Positions 22,412 through 33,644 are shown, counted from the stretch's first letter. The stretch is 64,000 nucleotides of DNA from Proteles cristata cristata (GCA_017311185.1 JAESUZ010000425.1:124001-188000); one strand, 5' to 3'. The notes: generated from the letters alone by a model not told the origin. Translations and numbers: made by a program.

Positions 22412-22998
22412 GGAGGGATTACTCATTAAGTTTGAAACAGGGAAAGATCTTTCTTCACAAGGCAGTAAGCCAACCACAGGCTGGGAGGGCTCCTTACCTC
22501 TTGGGAAGGAATTCTTCCAGGCCCAAGGCTTGTTCTTATGCAGCTGAGTGGGTGTGGAAAGAGACTGACAGCCGTTTCACAATAATTCTGCTACTGGCAT
22601 TCAAACTGCCAACATCTTGACAGTGCAGTGATTGCCTTCAACATCCAACAGGGCTGCCTCTAATCCTCTTCTCTGACAGTTAATTCTCCATCTTGACCTC
22701 CAGGTCCAACCTGAAGGGGGTTTAGAGGAGAATTTCCCTTCCGGGATTGTACTCATTTAACTTTCGGGAGATGCTCCAATCTCTTGGGCGTTCTATGGAG
22801 GTTGCCTTTAACTCCAGAAATCTTGACAACTGGTTCTTGAATCTGAACTCAAGGTCAGTTGGACACCCTTGTGTTAATTAGAAAAAGGCACTCCCTCAAG
22901 ATGGATAAATTAGAGAAAAAATAAAGGATCTCCTTTCCTTTAGAATGTTAGGTTGGATGAGCATCATTTTTTTTTTTTTAAATAAATAAGTGTCTTAG
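22412..22998. other. Unclassified stretch
   Basis: No confident repeat or coding signal; AT-rich toward its end. Confidence 0.3.
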
Positions 22999-23203
22999 GG
23001 TGCCTGGGTGGCTCAGTCCATTAATCATCTGACTTTGGCTCAGGTCGTGATCTCATGGTTCATGAGTTCGAGCCCCACATCCGGTTCTGTGCTGACGGCT
23101 CAGAGCCTGGAGCCTGCTTCCTATTCTGTGTCTCCCTCTCTCTTTGACCCTGCTCCATACACACTTTTTCTCTCTGTCTCTCTCAAAAATAAATATTTTT
23201 AAA
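22999..23203 (+). mobile_element. CanSINE, sense
   Basis: agggtgcctgggtggctcag head; tail aaaaataaatattttta. Confidence 0.9.
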
Positions 23204-23696
23204 AACTTTTAGAAATGTCTTCCTGTGGGTGGATGCAGCGCTACACCAAGGTGCGTGACTTGGCAAATGAAGTGTGAGCAGTTTGCAATGATTCTTCCCT
23301 CCTTGCACAGTAAACAACCTGCACAACTGCACAACCATTGATTGTTTAGGCTCCACCCTGAAGACTCTGCCTCTACAGCAATGGTCATCGGAGTTCTGGG
23401 TCTCTGAGGGGAGTCTACAGAGCTGGACTTGCTGACAAATGTTGCAGAGGTTACCAATGGCTGACAGGATCAAGGGTTCCATCAGAGAATCTCCAAGCAG
23501 AAGGCCTGGAGAATGTTTATTTTAATTAACCTAAAGGCCAAGTTGCTGTATCCAACAGATCCCAAGATACAGCAGCTTAAATAAAACAGAAATTTGTTTC
23601 TCTCCTTTGTGATCCCCTTGAAGTAGAGTCAGTCCAAAATGGCAGGTAGTCCCCTCCATGTGGTCAACCTGGGATCCAATCTCCTTTAATCTTAAA

Positions 23697-23895
23697 AAAA
23701 CTTTTTTAAATGTTGATTTATTTTTGAGGTGGGGGGGAGGGCAGAGAGAGATGGAAGGAGGCAGAGAATCCAAAGCAGGCTCCGTGCTGTCAGTGCAGAG
23801 CCCAACGCAGGGCCCAAACTCATGTACCATGAGATCATGACGTGAGCCGAATTTGGATGCTGAGCTGACTGTCCCCCCACCCCCACTCCAGGCAC
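23697..23895 (-). mobile_element. CanSINE, antisense, 5' end degraded
   Basis: Body is clear; the head ends in a C-rich run (gtccccccacccccactcca) in place of the usual cacccaggcgcccc. Confidence 0.8.
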
Positions 23896-23994
23896 CTCCA
23901 AGCCCCTTTAGAACAACTGTGTTGTTCTGCCACAGTTCAGTGGTTCTCAAATGGAGGCTCCAGGTACGCAGTATCAGAATTATCTGGAACTTTT

Positions 23995-24186
23995 TTTTTT
24001 CTGAGAGAGAGAGAGACCGCGTGAGCAGGGGAGGGGCAGAGAGAGAGACACACACAAAATCCAAAGCAGACTCCAGACTCCGAGCTGTCAGCACAGAGCC
24101 CAACGCGGGGCTCAGATCCACGAACCATGAGATCATGACCTGAGCCAAATCAGATGCTTAACTGACTGAGCCACCCAGGCACCCCT
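23995..24186 (-). mobile_element. CanSINE, antisense, with TSD
   Basis: Flanked by TATCTGGAACTTTTT on both sides (near 23980 and 24188). Confidence 0.92.
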
Positions 24187-24489
24187 ATCTGGAACTTTTT
24201 AAAAATGCAAATTCTCAGGTCCTACCACCCACTGAAAAATAACCTCTGCGGGTGGGCCCAGCAATCTGGGTTTCACCAAGGGCTGTGGGTGACTCCGAAG
24301 GAGGACCACTACTCTGTGGTGTTGTCCTGACCTTTGTGGTCAAAACGTAGGAAGGACCTGTACTTCTTGAATCATCCTTTCCTGTCCAGGAGGTGGCCAG
24401 AATGGAAACCCCTGGCTGCTCAACAGCCCGGGCGCAGAAAAAACTTGAATTCTGGGCATGCAACAAGGCTTAAGAGGGTGAGGGAGTCT

Positions 24490-24690
24490 CATGGAACATA
24501 TTAGCTTGTGGAACAGATTCTGGAGACAGGCTGCCTGGGTTTTAGTCCCAAAGTTGCCATGTAGCAGCTGTGTGACTTCCAACAAGTAACTTCTTGCTGA
24601 GCTTCAGTCCCCTCTCCTGTCATACGAGGATCATTACTCTTTCAGTCTCATGGTGTTACTGTGAGATTATTAAATACCCTCCATACATAA
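24490..24690 (+). mobile_element. MIR relic
   Basis: gacaggctgcctgggtttta, gcagctgtgtgacttccaac and ggtgttactgtgagattatt. Confidence 0.75.
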
Positions 24691-24845
24691 GCCCCCCAAA
24701 GAGTACCTTAATTATCTTAATATTTTCACGTTGATAGGGGCTATTTGTTCAGTAAGACTTGCATTGAATTATTTCCCTATTGAGTCCTCATGATTCTATT
24801 TTGATAGGTGCATTTTATATAGAGATATTCATTTTAAATGTTTTT

Positions 24846-24876
<31 letters not shown>

Positions 24877-24884
24877 AATGTGTT

Positions 24885-25090
24885 TTATTTATTTCCAGGA
24901 GAGAGAGAGAGAGAGAGACAGCGCGAGCAGGGGAGGGTCAGAGAGAGAGGGAGTCACAGACTGAAACAGGCTCCAGGCTCTGAGCTGGCAGTCAGCACAG
25001 AGCCCGACGCGGGGCTCGAACCCACGAACCGCGAGATCATGACCTAAGCGAAAGTCGGACGCTTAACCGACTAAGCCATCCAGGCGCCCC
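24885..25090 (-). mobile_element. CanSINE, young subfamily, antisense
   Basis: Diagnostic gagctggcagtcagc and gacctaagcgaaagtcgg. Starts at a (TTTA)n run with atttatttccag|gagag. Confidence 0.93.
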
Positions 25091-25124
25091 TGTTTGTATT
25101 TATTTATTTATTGTTTATTATTTT

Positions 25125-25340
25125 TGAGAGAGAGAAGATGAGTTGTTTTTATTTATTTTTGAGAGAAGAGAGAGAGCAAATACCAGCAGGGGAGGGGCAG
25201 AAGAAGAGGGGGACAGAGAATTCCAAGCGGGCTCTGCACTGACAGCAGAGAGACAGATGTGGGGCTCGAATTCATGAACCTTGAGATCATGACCTGAGTT
25301 GAAGTCGGATGCTTAACGGACTGAGTCACTGAGAGACCCA
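25125..25340 (-). mobile_element. CanSINE, antisense
   Basis: Starts with two tttttgagagag units, suggesting a second, truncated copy; head gagttgaagtcggatgctta. Confidence 0.8.
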
Positions 25341-25344
25341 GAGA

Positions 25345-25460
25345 TTATTAATTTTATAAAGGAGGGAACTGAAGGCCAGATTGGTAAGGTCAGGTAGGTC
25401 ACAAGTGGTGGGATGGAAATTCTAACTCAGTCTGACTCACAGTCTCAAATCTAAACCACT
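25345..25460 (-). mobile_element. MIR relic
   Basis: tttataaaggagggaactga and gtaggtcacaagtggtggga. Confidence 0.55.
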
Positions 25461-25794
25461 TCTTTTTCTAAAAGTTCCAGTCTTCTGGGAAGATGGCGCT
25501 ATCTCATGGCTGGAGGACTGACCTGCGACAAGGAGAGAAAGTTCTCACCACGGTTTGTAGCCTCTCCCCACAGGGGTAAGGAGGTACACTATGCCCAGAG
25601 GCGGATCCAGCCCCGGAGAAAGATGTTCAGAAAGTTATACTCCAATACTTCATCCGGCAGTTCACATCCTAACAACTCAGAAGCTGATACTATGATTGCC
25701 CCCATTTTATAAACTAATAAAGACTCAAAGACAATAAATGTTTAATCAGGGCTAATTTTTTTTAACGAAACTTTATAACCTATGTTTTTATATA

Positions 25795-25893
25795 TAGATG
25801 TATTTTAAGTAGTCTTCTCTCCCAACGTGGGGCTTGAACTCATGACGCCCTAAGAGTCGGATGCTCTCCTGACTGAGCCAGCCAAGCACCCCT
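25795..25893 (-). mobile_element. Short SINEC_c-like CanSINE
   Basis: Reverse of the short type: ttaagtagtcttctctccca, acgtggggcttgaactcatg, gactgagccagccaagc. Confidence 0.75.
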
Positions 25894-25951
25894 CAAAAGC
25901 AGGGCCAATAATCATCTCCCAAGCACGGCTCTCTGTGCAGCTGGGAGACAG

Positions 25952-25964
25952 TGCCACCTGGTGG
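25952..25964 (-). promoter_or_regulatory. CTCF core motif match (reverse)
   Basis: TGCCACCTGGTGG fits the reverse CTCF core pattern YGCCMYCTRSTGG at all 13 positions. It lies in a short non-SINE island just after a SINEC_c-like fragment. Confidence 0.45.
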
Positions 25965-26054
25965 TGACAAATAAAAAGTAATAGCTAACAGCATTTGCCA
26001 TGCTCCAGGCACTGTTGTAAATGCTTTAGATTTATTTTAAAGTTACTTGTGTAG

Positions 26055-26265
26055 GGGTACCTGGGTGGTTCAGTGGATTGAGGGTCCGACTTCGGCTCAG
26101 GTCATGATCTCATGGTTTGTGGGTTTGAGCCCGGTGTCGGGCTCTGTGCTGACAGCTCTGTGCTCCAGCTCAGAGCCTGGAGCCTGTTTCAGGTTCTGTG
26201 TCTCCTCCTCTCTCTGACCCTCCCCTGCTCACACTGTCTTTCTCTCAAAAATAGATAAAAAATTA
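26055..26265 (+). mobile_element. CanSINE, sense
   Basis: Head gggtacctgggtggttcagt; near-TSD aaagttacttgt / aaagtaacttgt. Confidence 0.88.
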
Positions 26266-26369
26266 TAAAGTAACTTGTTTAATCCCTCTTCCTAGCCCCA
26301 ATTATTAATTAGCCTTAAAGGCAGGTGAATGATAATTAATAATCTCCACCCCTCCACACATTTATTTTA

Positions 26370-26580
26370 CTTTTCTTTCTTTGAAAAACAAATTTTATTG
26401 TGGAAGATTTCAAGCATATACAGAGGCAGATATATAATATATCCATCATCTGGTTTCAGCGATGATAAACTCATGGCCAATCTTGTTTCATCTATACTCA
26501 CGACAATCTCCTCCTCCCACAATCCCCCAAATTCAAGATTATTTTGAAGCAAATCCCAGACATTGTTATCAATATTTTTA
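26370..26580 (+). mobile_element. L1M 3' region relic
   Basis: aaactcatggccaatcttgt and gattattttgaagcaaatcc are typical of an old L1M 3' part. Confidence 0.6.
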
Positions 26581-26604
26581 GTTGTGTATCCCTAAACTAT
26601 CCCC

Positions 26605-26695
26605 CATTTTACTGCTGGGGAAACTGAAGCATCAAGAGGTTATATAACCTGACCAACGTCACTTTGCTGATGGGGTGCAGAGGCTGGATCAAATC
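26605..26695 (-). mobile_element. MIR fragment
   Basis: cccattttactgctggggaa and ataacctgaccaacgtcac. Confidence 0.55.
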
Positions 26696-27065
26696 GCTGA
26701 TGCCTCTGGAGTGTGGAATCACTCAGACCATGACAAAACTCTGCCATTTCTTTTCAAAGTTGTCAAATTGCTTCTCAAAAGGACAACTGGAAGTGATGAA
26801 AAGTATTCTATCAATGTTATTAACTTTACTCAACTTGATAATTACAGCAGTTGTATCAGAGATTTCCTAGGAAATACACACTCAACGATTTAGGAGTAAA
26901 GGGCAACATTGTATGTAATTGACCCGAAATGATTCAGAAAAAGTATCAGATAGATGAGAGAGAGAAAAAGAGAGAGAGAAAGAGAGAGAGGGAACAAATT
27001 ATATTGGAAATGGGTTAAGATGTTGACCCAAGGTGAATTTGGGTGAAGAGTATAATGGATGCTAT

Positions 27066-27118
27066 TATTTTAAGTAGTCTTCACTCCCAACATGGGGCTT
27101 GAGCTGACGACACCAGAG
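27066..27118 (-). mobile_element. SINEC_c-like fragment
   Basis: ttaagtagtcttcactccca then catggggcttgagctgacga. Confidence 0.6.
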
Positions 27119-27209
27119 ATAAAGATATTTATTCTTGAAACTTTTCTGCATGCTTGAAATTACTTCCACGCCAAAGTTTTAGAATTTAGAAAAAGAACTG
27201 ATACCATCT

Positions 27210-27650
27210 ATAATCTATGATCCCATGTGTGTGAAGTTTACAAACAGGCAAAAGTACTCTAGATGACAGAGGTCAGAACAGTGGTTTCATTTCGTGGGTA
27301 TCCGACAGAGATCCGCCACCCAGGGTGCCCTCGAAAGTCTATTATGAACATGTCCCATTAAGCTGTGTGCTTAATTAAAAGCTTGGCACTTTACTGTATG
27401 TTGAGTATAACTACATAAAAAACGAAGGCCAAGGAGAACAGATAAATTGTCAGATATTCATAAAATGGATTGCTATAAAGCAAGTGAAAAGAATGAACTA
27501 CAGTTTTATGCAATAAAAAGGATAAATCTTAGAAACAGAATTTTGAAAAAGGAGCCAGACACGAAACAATGAATACATAGCACATTTCATTTGTGCAATG
27601 CCCACAAAAACAGGCATTTAAGGATACATGCTTAAGGAGTAAGATGCCAG
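27210..27650 (+). mobile_element. L1M-like relic
   Basis: gaacagtggtttcatttcgt, gctataaagcaagtgaaaag and ggagccagacacgaaacaat resemble L1M ORF2/3' sequence in disordered blocks. Confidence 0.45.
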
Positions 27651-27862
27651 GGGCACCTGAGTGGCTCAGTCCGTTAAGCATCTGACTCTTAATCTCCGCT
27701 GAGGTCCTGATCTCCCGGTTGGTCAGATCTAGCCCCCCCCACCCCCCCACCCCCGGCTCCGTGCTGTCAGCGCTGGGCCTGCTTCAAAATCCCTCTCTCC
27801 TGCTCTCTCTGCACCTCTCCTGCTCACTCGCCTTCTCTCTCTCTCAAAATAAATAAACTTTT
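27651..27862 (+). mobile_element. CanSINE, sense
   Basis: Head aggggcacctgagtggctca with a C-rich expansion (27728-27752) in place of the B box flank. Confidence 0.87.
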
Positions 27863-27884
27863 TTATTTTATTTTATTTTTTTTT

Positions 27885-28105
27885 CTAAATTTTTTTTAAT
27901 GTTTTATTTATTTCTAGGAGAGAGAGAGAGAGACAGCGTGAGCAGGGGAGGGTCAGAGAGAGAGGGAGTCACAGACTGAAACAGGCTCCAGGCTCTGAGC
28001 TGGCAGTCAGCACAGAGCCCGACGCGGGGCTCGAACCCACGAACCGCGAGATCATGACCTAAGCGAAAGTCGGACGCTTAACCGACTAAGCCACCCAGGC
28101 GCCCC
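27885..28105 (-). mobile_element. CanSINE, young subfamily, antisense
   Basis: All diagnostic bases present, including gacctaagcgaaagtcgg and atttatttctaggagag. Confidence 0.94.
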
Positions 28106-28139
28106 ACCAATTTTTTTAAAAAGAGAGAGAAAGGGCCTT

Positions 28140-28290
28140 TTCTCTCAATCGTCTAGATTCAAACCTGGCTCCATTGCTTTTGAGCTGTGTGACCTTAAGT
28201 CATTGCCTCTCTGAGCCTGTTTTGTTATACGTAGGATGGCTCGGACTCATAAGCGCAGTTACCATGGGACTTTGTGAGAAGTAAAGGGGA
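28140..28290 (+). mobile_element. MIR relic
   Basis: ttgagctgtgtgaccttaag and tgcctctctgagcctgtttt. Confidence 0.7.
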
Positions 28291-28426
28291 CCATCTTATT
28301 ATTATTACTATCCCTCCCTCTGTGTCTTGCTTCTACCTCTCTAGCCATTTCTGTCCCCAGACACCCCGCCAGGCCCTCCAGCCTCAGCCCCTCACATGAA
28401 GCAAGCAGACGGTTCTGCGCTCACAG

Positions 28427-28439
28427 CGCCACCTGGTGG
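28427..28439 (-). promoter_or_regulatory. CTCF core motif match (reverse)
   Basis: CGCCACCTGGTGG matches the reverse CTCF core at all 13 positions. It sits in unique sequence (28290-28850), about 2.5 kb from a second site in the same orientation. Confidence 0.5.
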
Positions 28440-28849
28440 TCTGGAGAGTCTGATCCTCGGGGCAAGTTCAAGAGCGGTTCAGGTAACCGCTGGGGTGCTG
28501 GACTGGAGAGGGTTAGAGAGCCTTTGTTGCAGCCCTTGCTGGAAGAGACCATGGTCTGTGTGTGGGAGAGAGAGAGTGCCCCTGTGCACACTGCGCGGAG
28601 TCGCAGTGGGTCTGGGCTCTGTGAATGCGTGGGGGAAATCCATGGAAGGTAGTGTGTGAAGGACAGTTGAAAAGTCTGAGACATACCTGGAGGTTTGTGA
28701 ATATGAAAGACAAGGTGTGCATGAGTCTCTCTCGGAGGGGTGTATCTAGGCTAGGTCTGAACCCTAACTGGGTCTATGTTGTTGGGAGGCTGTGTGTAAG
28801 TGTGAATAGGTAAATGTGCTATCTGGACCCGATAGCTTTAACTGTACCT

Positions 28850-29200
28850 CCCTGAAAACAAAACCAAAATGCAAAAACATCTTAAATGGCTTTCATTAAT
28901 GATATCATGATAACATGGATGTTGTTATTCTAGAACCTTCAGATACATGTAAATATAGACTATGGATATGGGTATATAATGTTAGCATAGGTATATACAG
29001 ACGGTATTGATATAGATAGGTGATACAGACATATATAGTATAAAGATGACATATAATATAGATACAAGGATAAATTATATAAATAGAGATGACCTAGAGG
29101 TAGACAATTTAAATATATGCGCTATAAATATGTTAGACATGTGATATTGATGCATAAATAGATACAGATGATACAGAGAACATAAAGTGGGTCAATAATT
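28850..29200. repeat. AT-rich, TAGATA/TATA-like low-complexity stretch
   Basis: Imperfect runs such as atatagtataaagatgacat and gatatagataggtgatacag. No period holds for long. Confidence 0.55.
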
Positions 29201-29210
29201 ATCTTAATAC

Positions 29211-29420
29211 TTGGGACACTTGGGTGGCTCAGTCGGTTGAGTGTCTGACTTTGGCTTAGGTCATGGTCTCGCAGTTGGTGAGTTCGAACCCCGCGTCGGG
29301 CTCTGTGCTGACAGCTAGCTCAGAGCCTGGAGCCTGTTTCAGATTCTGTATCTCCCTCTCTCTCTGACCCTCCCCTGCTCATGCTGTCTCTCCCTCTCTC
29401 AGAAATAAATAAAAAAATTG
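29211..29420 (+). mobile_element. CanSINE, intermediate subfamily
   Basis: Sense; ttggcttagg and the longer gacagctagctcagagcc linker place it between the old and young types. Confidence 0.9.
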
Positions 29421-29740
29421 TTTTAATTTAAAAGAAAAAAAGAAAATGTAAGCAAATGAAAGACAAGGCAGTTATTAACTCCAGGAAAAATAAGCCTGTA
29501 GGAGAAGGAAAATGTCGCTGTAGGTCACTAGGTGGCCCATCTGTGAACTCTACTACATGGTCATAATAATATAAACACTGAATATTGATTTAACTAGAAA
29601 TGAAGATAAACCCAGCTGAAGAACTGTGGGAAGAAAAACATTTTTTGCTGAAGGCATTCCAGGATTTGATCCCTGAAGGAATTCTGCAGGAGGCTGAAGT
29701 CCATGCCTCTGTTTTGTCCTGGGATGGAGGGCTGGAAATA

Positions 29741-29928
29741 CCTGCTTCCCCATAGACAGCCATGCCCTCGTCCCCAGGCGAACCCCCTCACATGGTGAAA
29801 GGGACCTGTCAGGGGCACCTGGGTGGCTCAGTCAGTTGAGCGACCGGTCCTTGATTTCAGCTCACACGGTGGTTGCAGGGTCGTGCGATTGAGCCCTATG
29901 TAGGGCTCTGTGCTGAGCATGGAATTTG
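29741..29928 (+). repeat. Local duplication, copy A
   Basis: Unique flank (cccatagacagccatgccct, ggtgaaagggacctgtcagg) plus a SINEC_b-like head; repeated at 31331-31515. Confidence 0.85.
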
Positions 29929-29975
29929 CTTGGGATTCTCTCTCCCCCACCTCAAATAAATAAATAATTAAAAAA
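29813..29975 (+). mobile_element. CanSINE, SINEC_b-like
   Basis: aggggcacctgggtggctca, then ggtcgtgcgattgagcccta and tgtgctgagcatggaa; no CT-rich SINEC_Fc tail. Confidence 0.82.
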
Positions 29976-30094
29976 CAAAACCAAGCCTTGCAGGTGTGAT
30001 TAAATTAAGGATCTTGAGACGGAAAGATTATTTTGAATCATTCTAGGGCCCCAATGTAATCACAAGGGTCCTTATAAGAGGGAGGCAGGGGTCA

Positions 30095-30281
30095 CCTGGG
30101 TGGCTCAGTCTGTTACGTGTCTGACTTAGACTCACGTCATGATCTCACGGTTAGTGGGTTCGAGCCCCGCTTTGGGCTCTGTGCTGACAGCTCGGTGCCT
30201 GGAGTCTGCTTCCGATTCTGTGTCTCCCTCTCTCCGCCCCTCTCCCGTTTGTGCTCTCTCTCAAAAATAAACAGACATTTT
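30095..30281 (+). mobile_element. CanSINE inside an LTR
   Basis: Sense copy with a ggtcacctgggtggctcagt head; inserted in the MaLR LTR and itself hit by the next SINE. Confidence 0.9.
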
Positions 30282-30502
30282 TAAAAAAAATTTTTTAAAA
30301 ATGTTTTATTTATTTCTAGGAGAGAGAGAGACAGCGTGAGCAGGGGAGGGTCAGAGAGAGAGGGAGTCACAGACTGAAACAGGCTCCAGGCTCTGAGCTG
30401 GCAGTCAGCACAGAGCCCGACGCGGGGCTCGAACCCACGAACCGCGAGATCATGACCTAAGCGAAAGTCGGACGGTTAACCGACTAAGCCACCCAGGCGC
30501 CC
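30282..30502 (-). mobile_element. CanSINE, young subfamily, perfect 20-bp TSD
   Basis: Antisense. CAAAAATAAACAGACATTTT occurs at 30262-30281 and 30503-30522. Third layer of a nested insertion (LTR, SINE, SINE). Confidence 0.95.
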
Positions 30503-31330
30503 CAAAAATAAACAGACATTTTAAAAAGAGAGAGAGAAGGAGGCAGGAAAGTCAGAGTCGCAGGTGGAGTGATGCAGCCAGGAGCCAAGGAAGGAGGGCA
30601 GCCTCTAGATGCTAGAAGAGGCTGGAACAGCCTGGGGCCCCCCAAAGGAAGCCGACCTCCTGCCGCCTTGATTTCAGCCCTTGAAGACTCATTTCAGATG
30701 TCCGACTTCTAGAACGTAAGAGAACAAATGTGCTGTTGTAAGCAAAGTCTGTGCTCATTTGTTATAGCGGCCATGAGAAACTAATACACCCCAGTATCAG
30801 ATCCTCCCAAAATGGGATGAAAGGGAGACCCCAGACCTGAATGATCCTCAGCTCCTAGCTCCACCCCCCACCACATCCCTCCTGGAGCTTTCATGGCAAC
30901 AAAGAGATGGCAAGTCCCTCTTACACACCCTGGTCTGCATATCAGACCACATATGCCTCACCTCCTGGCCTTTGCCCGGGCTCTCCCCATTCCCTGCCTT
31001 TCCCTCATGGCTGGATTGAGGGCTCAGTGAAGATCTAGGGCTAAGACTCATTCCGAGGCCTCGATCAGCACTTAGCTTGTACCTGCGGTCAGGACTCGGC
31101 TGACTTTTACCCTCTTGGAACGTCCGCTGGTGGGCAGATTGTCCAAGCCCCGCTCCTCTGGTCCCTGGAAGAGAATCTAAGCTGTTGTAGCATCTGGCTG
31201 GGGATTCTCCGGAGTCATCTCAGCCATGCCCTTGCCTCCTGGAGAAAGTTCTCAGAAGATCAGGGAACTCATCCAGCTACTGCCATCAAGTGTTTGTCTT
31301 CGAAAGAAACTGTGCCGAGGGTGCCTGGGT

Positions 31331-31515
31331 AGCCACCCTGCCTCCCCATAGACACCCATGCCCCCGTCCCAAGGTGAGCCCCCTCATATGGTGAAAGGGA
31401 CCTGTCAGGGGCACCTGGGTGGCTCTGTCAGTTGAGCAACCGGCTCTTGACTTCAGCTCAGGCGGTGATTACAGGGTCGTGCGATCGAGCCCTATGTAGG
31501 GCTCTGCGCTGAGCA
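31331..31515 (+). repeat. Local duplication, copy B
   Basis: Same unique flank and SINE head as 29741-29928 with scattered differences. Confidence 0.85.
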
Positions 31516-31640
31516 TCCTACTTGGGCTCAGGTCAAGATCTCACGGTTGGTGAGTCTGAGCCCCGCCTCAGGCTCTTTGCTGTCAGCCCAGAGTCTGCCT
31601 CGGGTCATCTTTCTCCCTCTCCCTTTGCCCCTCCCTGCCT

Positions 31641-31679
<39 letters not shown>

Positions 31680-31690
31680 CATAAACACTA
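31408..31690 (+). mobile_element. Composite CanSINE
   Basis: SINEC_b-like head (to about 31515) joined to the middle and tail of a SINEC_Fc-like copy (ctcaggtcaagatctcacgg onward). The (TC)n and A tail end near 31690. Confidence 0.8.
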
Positions 31691-31899
31691 AAAAAATAAA
31701 ATAAACACAAAGAAACTGTGCCAAAGTCCTTGGTATCAGAATGTCAACAGGGAGAGGCTCCCACCCATGCCTCTGGCTTCGCCTCTCACTCACTTCTCGT
31801 ACTTGTTATACCACGAGTCGGTGACATTGTGCAAGCCGCCTCCTGACTCTAGCCCCAGGTCAGAGCAAAGGTGGTGGATGAAGGGGTCTACCGTGGGGT

Positions 31900-32130
31900 T
31901 CCAAGATTCAAACTCCACAGTTCTGGGAGCCGAGAGTCCCCAGGCAGCTGGGCCCAGGCTTTGGATTCGGACAGACCAGACCTCAAGCCTTAGCCTGCCA
32001 TTTATTGGTTGAATGGTTTTGGGAAAGTGACTGAACACTCCTGAGTTATCAGTTTTCTCATCTGTAAGATGGGATTAAATCAGGCAACGCCTCTTGAGAG
32101 CTAGGCGAGGTACCTGGCACCATGTCCGCT
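31900..32130 (+). mobile_element. MIR, long copy
   Basis: gaatggttttgggaaagtga, tcagttttctcatctgtaag and gctaggcgaggtacctggca in MIR order. Confidence 0.8.
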
Positions 32131-32394
32131 CGTGTCTGCCATTGCTCTTGAGCTTGAACCTGTTATTTATAGTGGTGAGACCCAGTGCCTCAGGGCCAAG
32201 CATCCACCAGGGCACAGGTCCATCTGGGTTGTGAGGTAGTAGTGTGATCAACAAAACCAAAGGCTCGGAGATCGCTGATCAAAACTGTGGAGATCGGTCC
32301 TTAATCTGGGGTACAGGCTCACTCGCAAGAGTCCCTGAAGATTGTCCACTGGATAGGCAGACACGGGGACAAATTAAAGGAAAAAAAATCTTTA

Positions 32395-32578
32395 ATTTTT
32401 TTTTAAGTTTATTTATTTTGAGAGAGAGAGAGCATAAGTAGGGTAGGGGCAGAAAGAGGGAGAGAGAGAGAGACAATTCCAAGCAGGCGCTGCACTGTCA
32501 GCACAGAGCCCAATGTGGGGCTTGAACTCGAGAACTGTGAGATCATGACCAGGGCTGAGATCAAGAGTCAGATGCTTA
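32395..32578 (-). mobile_element. CanSINE, head truncated
   Basis: Antisense; ends at gtcagatgctta with the last ~28 bases of the head missing, exactly where a sense copy begins. Confidence 0.88.
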
Positions 32579-32790
32579 GGGGCGCCTGGGTGGTTAAGTC
32601 AGTTGAGCGTCCGACTTCGGCTCAGGTCATGATCTCACAGTCCGTGGGTTCCAGCCCTGCATCGAGCTCTGTGCTGACAGTTCCGAGCCTGGAGCCTGCT
32701 TCGGATTTTGTGTCTCCCTCTCTCTCTCTGCCCCTCCCCTGCTCATGCTCTGTTTCTCAAAAATGAATAAACATTTTAAATTTTTTTTTA
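32579..32790 (+). mobile_element. CanSINE, sense
   Basis: Full head ggggcgcctgggtggttaag; joins the previous copy head to head without a spacer. Confidence 0.9.
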
Positions 32791-32971
32791 AAAAAGAAAG
32801 AAAATCATTCAATTAACAGAAAGAAAGTTATATCTCAATGGATCTAAAAAGTATTTGACAAAAAATTCAACACCTATTCATGATTTTTATTTAAAAACAA
32901 AACAAAAAAAAAACAAAAGTAAAAACAAAGAAACCAAAAAAATAAAAAATAAAAACAAAACAAAACAAAAC

Positions 32972-33180
32972 AGGGGCACCTGGGTGGCTCAGTCAGTTAA
33001 GTGTCCAGCTTCGGCTCAGGTCATGATCTCACAATTCATGGGTTCAAGCCCCGCGTCCAACTCTGTGCTGACAGCTCAGAGCCTGGAGCCTGCTTCAGAT
33101 TCTGTGTCTCCCTCTCTTTCTGTCCCTCTCCTGCTCACACTGTCTCTCTCTCGCTTTCAAAAATAAATAAACAAACAAAC
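32972..33180 (+). mobile_element. CanSINE, sense
   Basis: aggggcacctgggtggctca head; sits in an A-rich stretch of the L1 fragment. Confidence 0.9.
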
Positions 33181-33394
33181 AAAAAGAAAACACAACTCCT
33201 AGTAAGCTAATAAATGCCTTAGTCGGATAAAGTTTCTTGCAGCAAACTTCATAAATAATAGTGAAACTTTGCGAGTGTTCCCTTTGAGATTGGCAGCAAG
33301 ACAAGGATGACTACTCTTACCACTTTGCTTCAACGTTGTGCTGGAGGATTGGCCTGTGCGATAAAGCAAAGAGATAAATAAATGGCATAAAGGT

Positions 33395-33529
33395 TGGGGC
33401 GCCTGGGAGGCTCAGTCAGTTGAGCGCCCAGCTTCACTTCAGGTCATGATCTCATGGTCTGTGAGTTGGAGCCCCTGCTGACAGCTCAAAGCCTGGAGCC
33501 TGCTTCCAATTCTGTGTGTGTGCCTCTCT

Positions 33530-33583
<54 letters not shown>

Positions 33584-33620
33584 ATGCTCAGTCTCCCTCT
33601 CTCTCTCTCAAAATTAAATA
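33395..33620 (+). mobile_element. CanSINE, sense, with internal (CA)n
   Basis: ggggcgcctgggaggctcag head; CT tail replaced by a CA microsatellite. Confidence 0.88.
33534..33582. repeat. (CA)n microsatellite
   Basis: About 24 CA units inside the SINE body. Confidence 0.95.
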
Positions 33621-33644
33621 AACATTAAAAAAAAAGATTGCTGG

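Larger units (their letters stand above)
29990..30790 (+). mobile_element. MaLR (MLT1-like) LTR split by two SINEs
   Basis: Left part: gtgattaaattaaggatctt and ggtccttataagagggaggc (to 30094). Right part from 30525: ccttgatttcagcccttgaa and agcggccatgagaaactaat. Confidence 0.72.

Noticed and set aside
25506..25712. 68-codon basic frame starting MAGGLTCDKERKFSPRF
   Set aside because: Lies in non-SINE sequence and is Lys/Arg-rich, but I could not match it to any protein and there is no supporting splice or poly(A) context.
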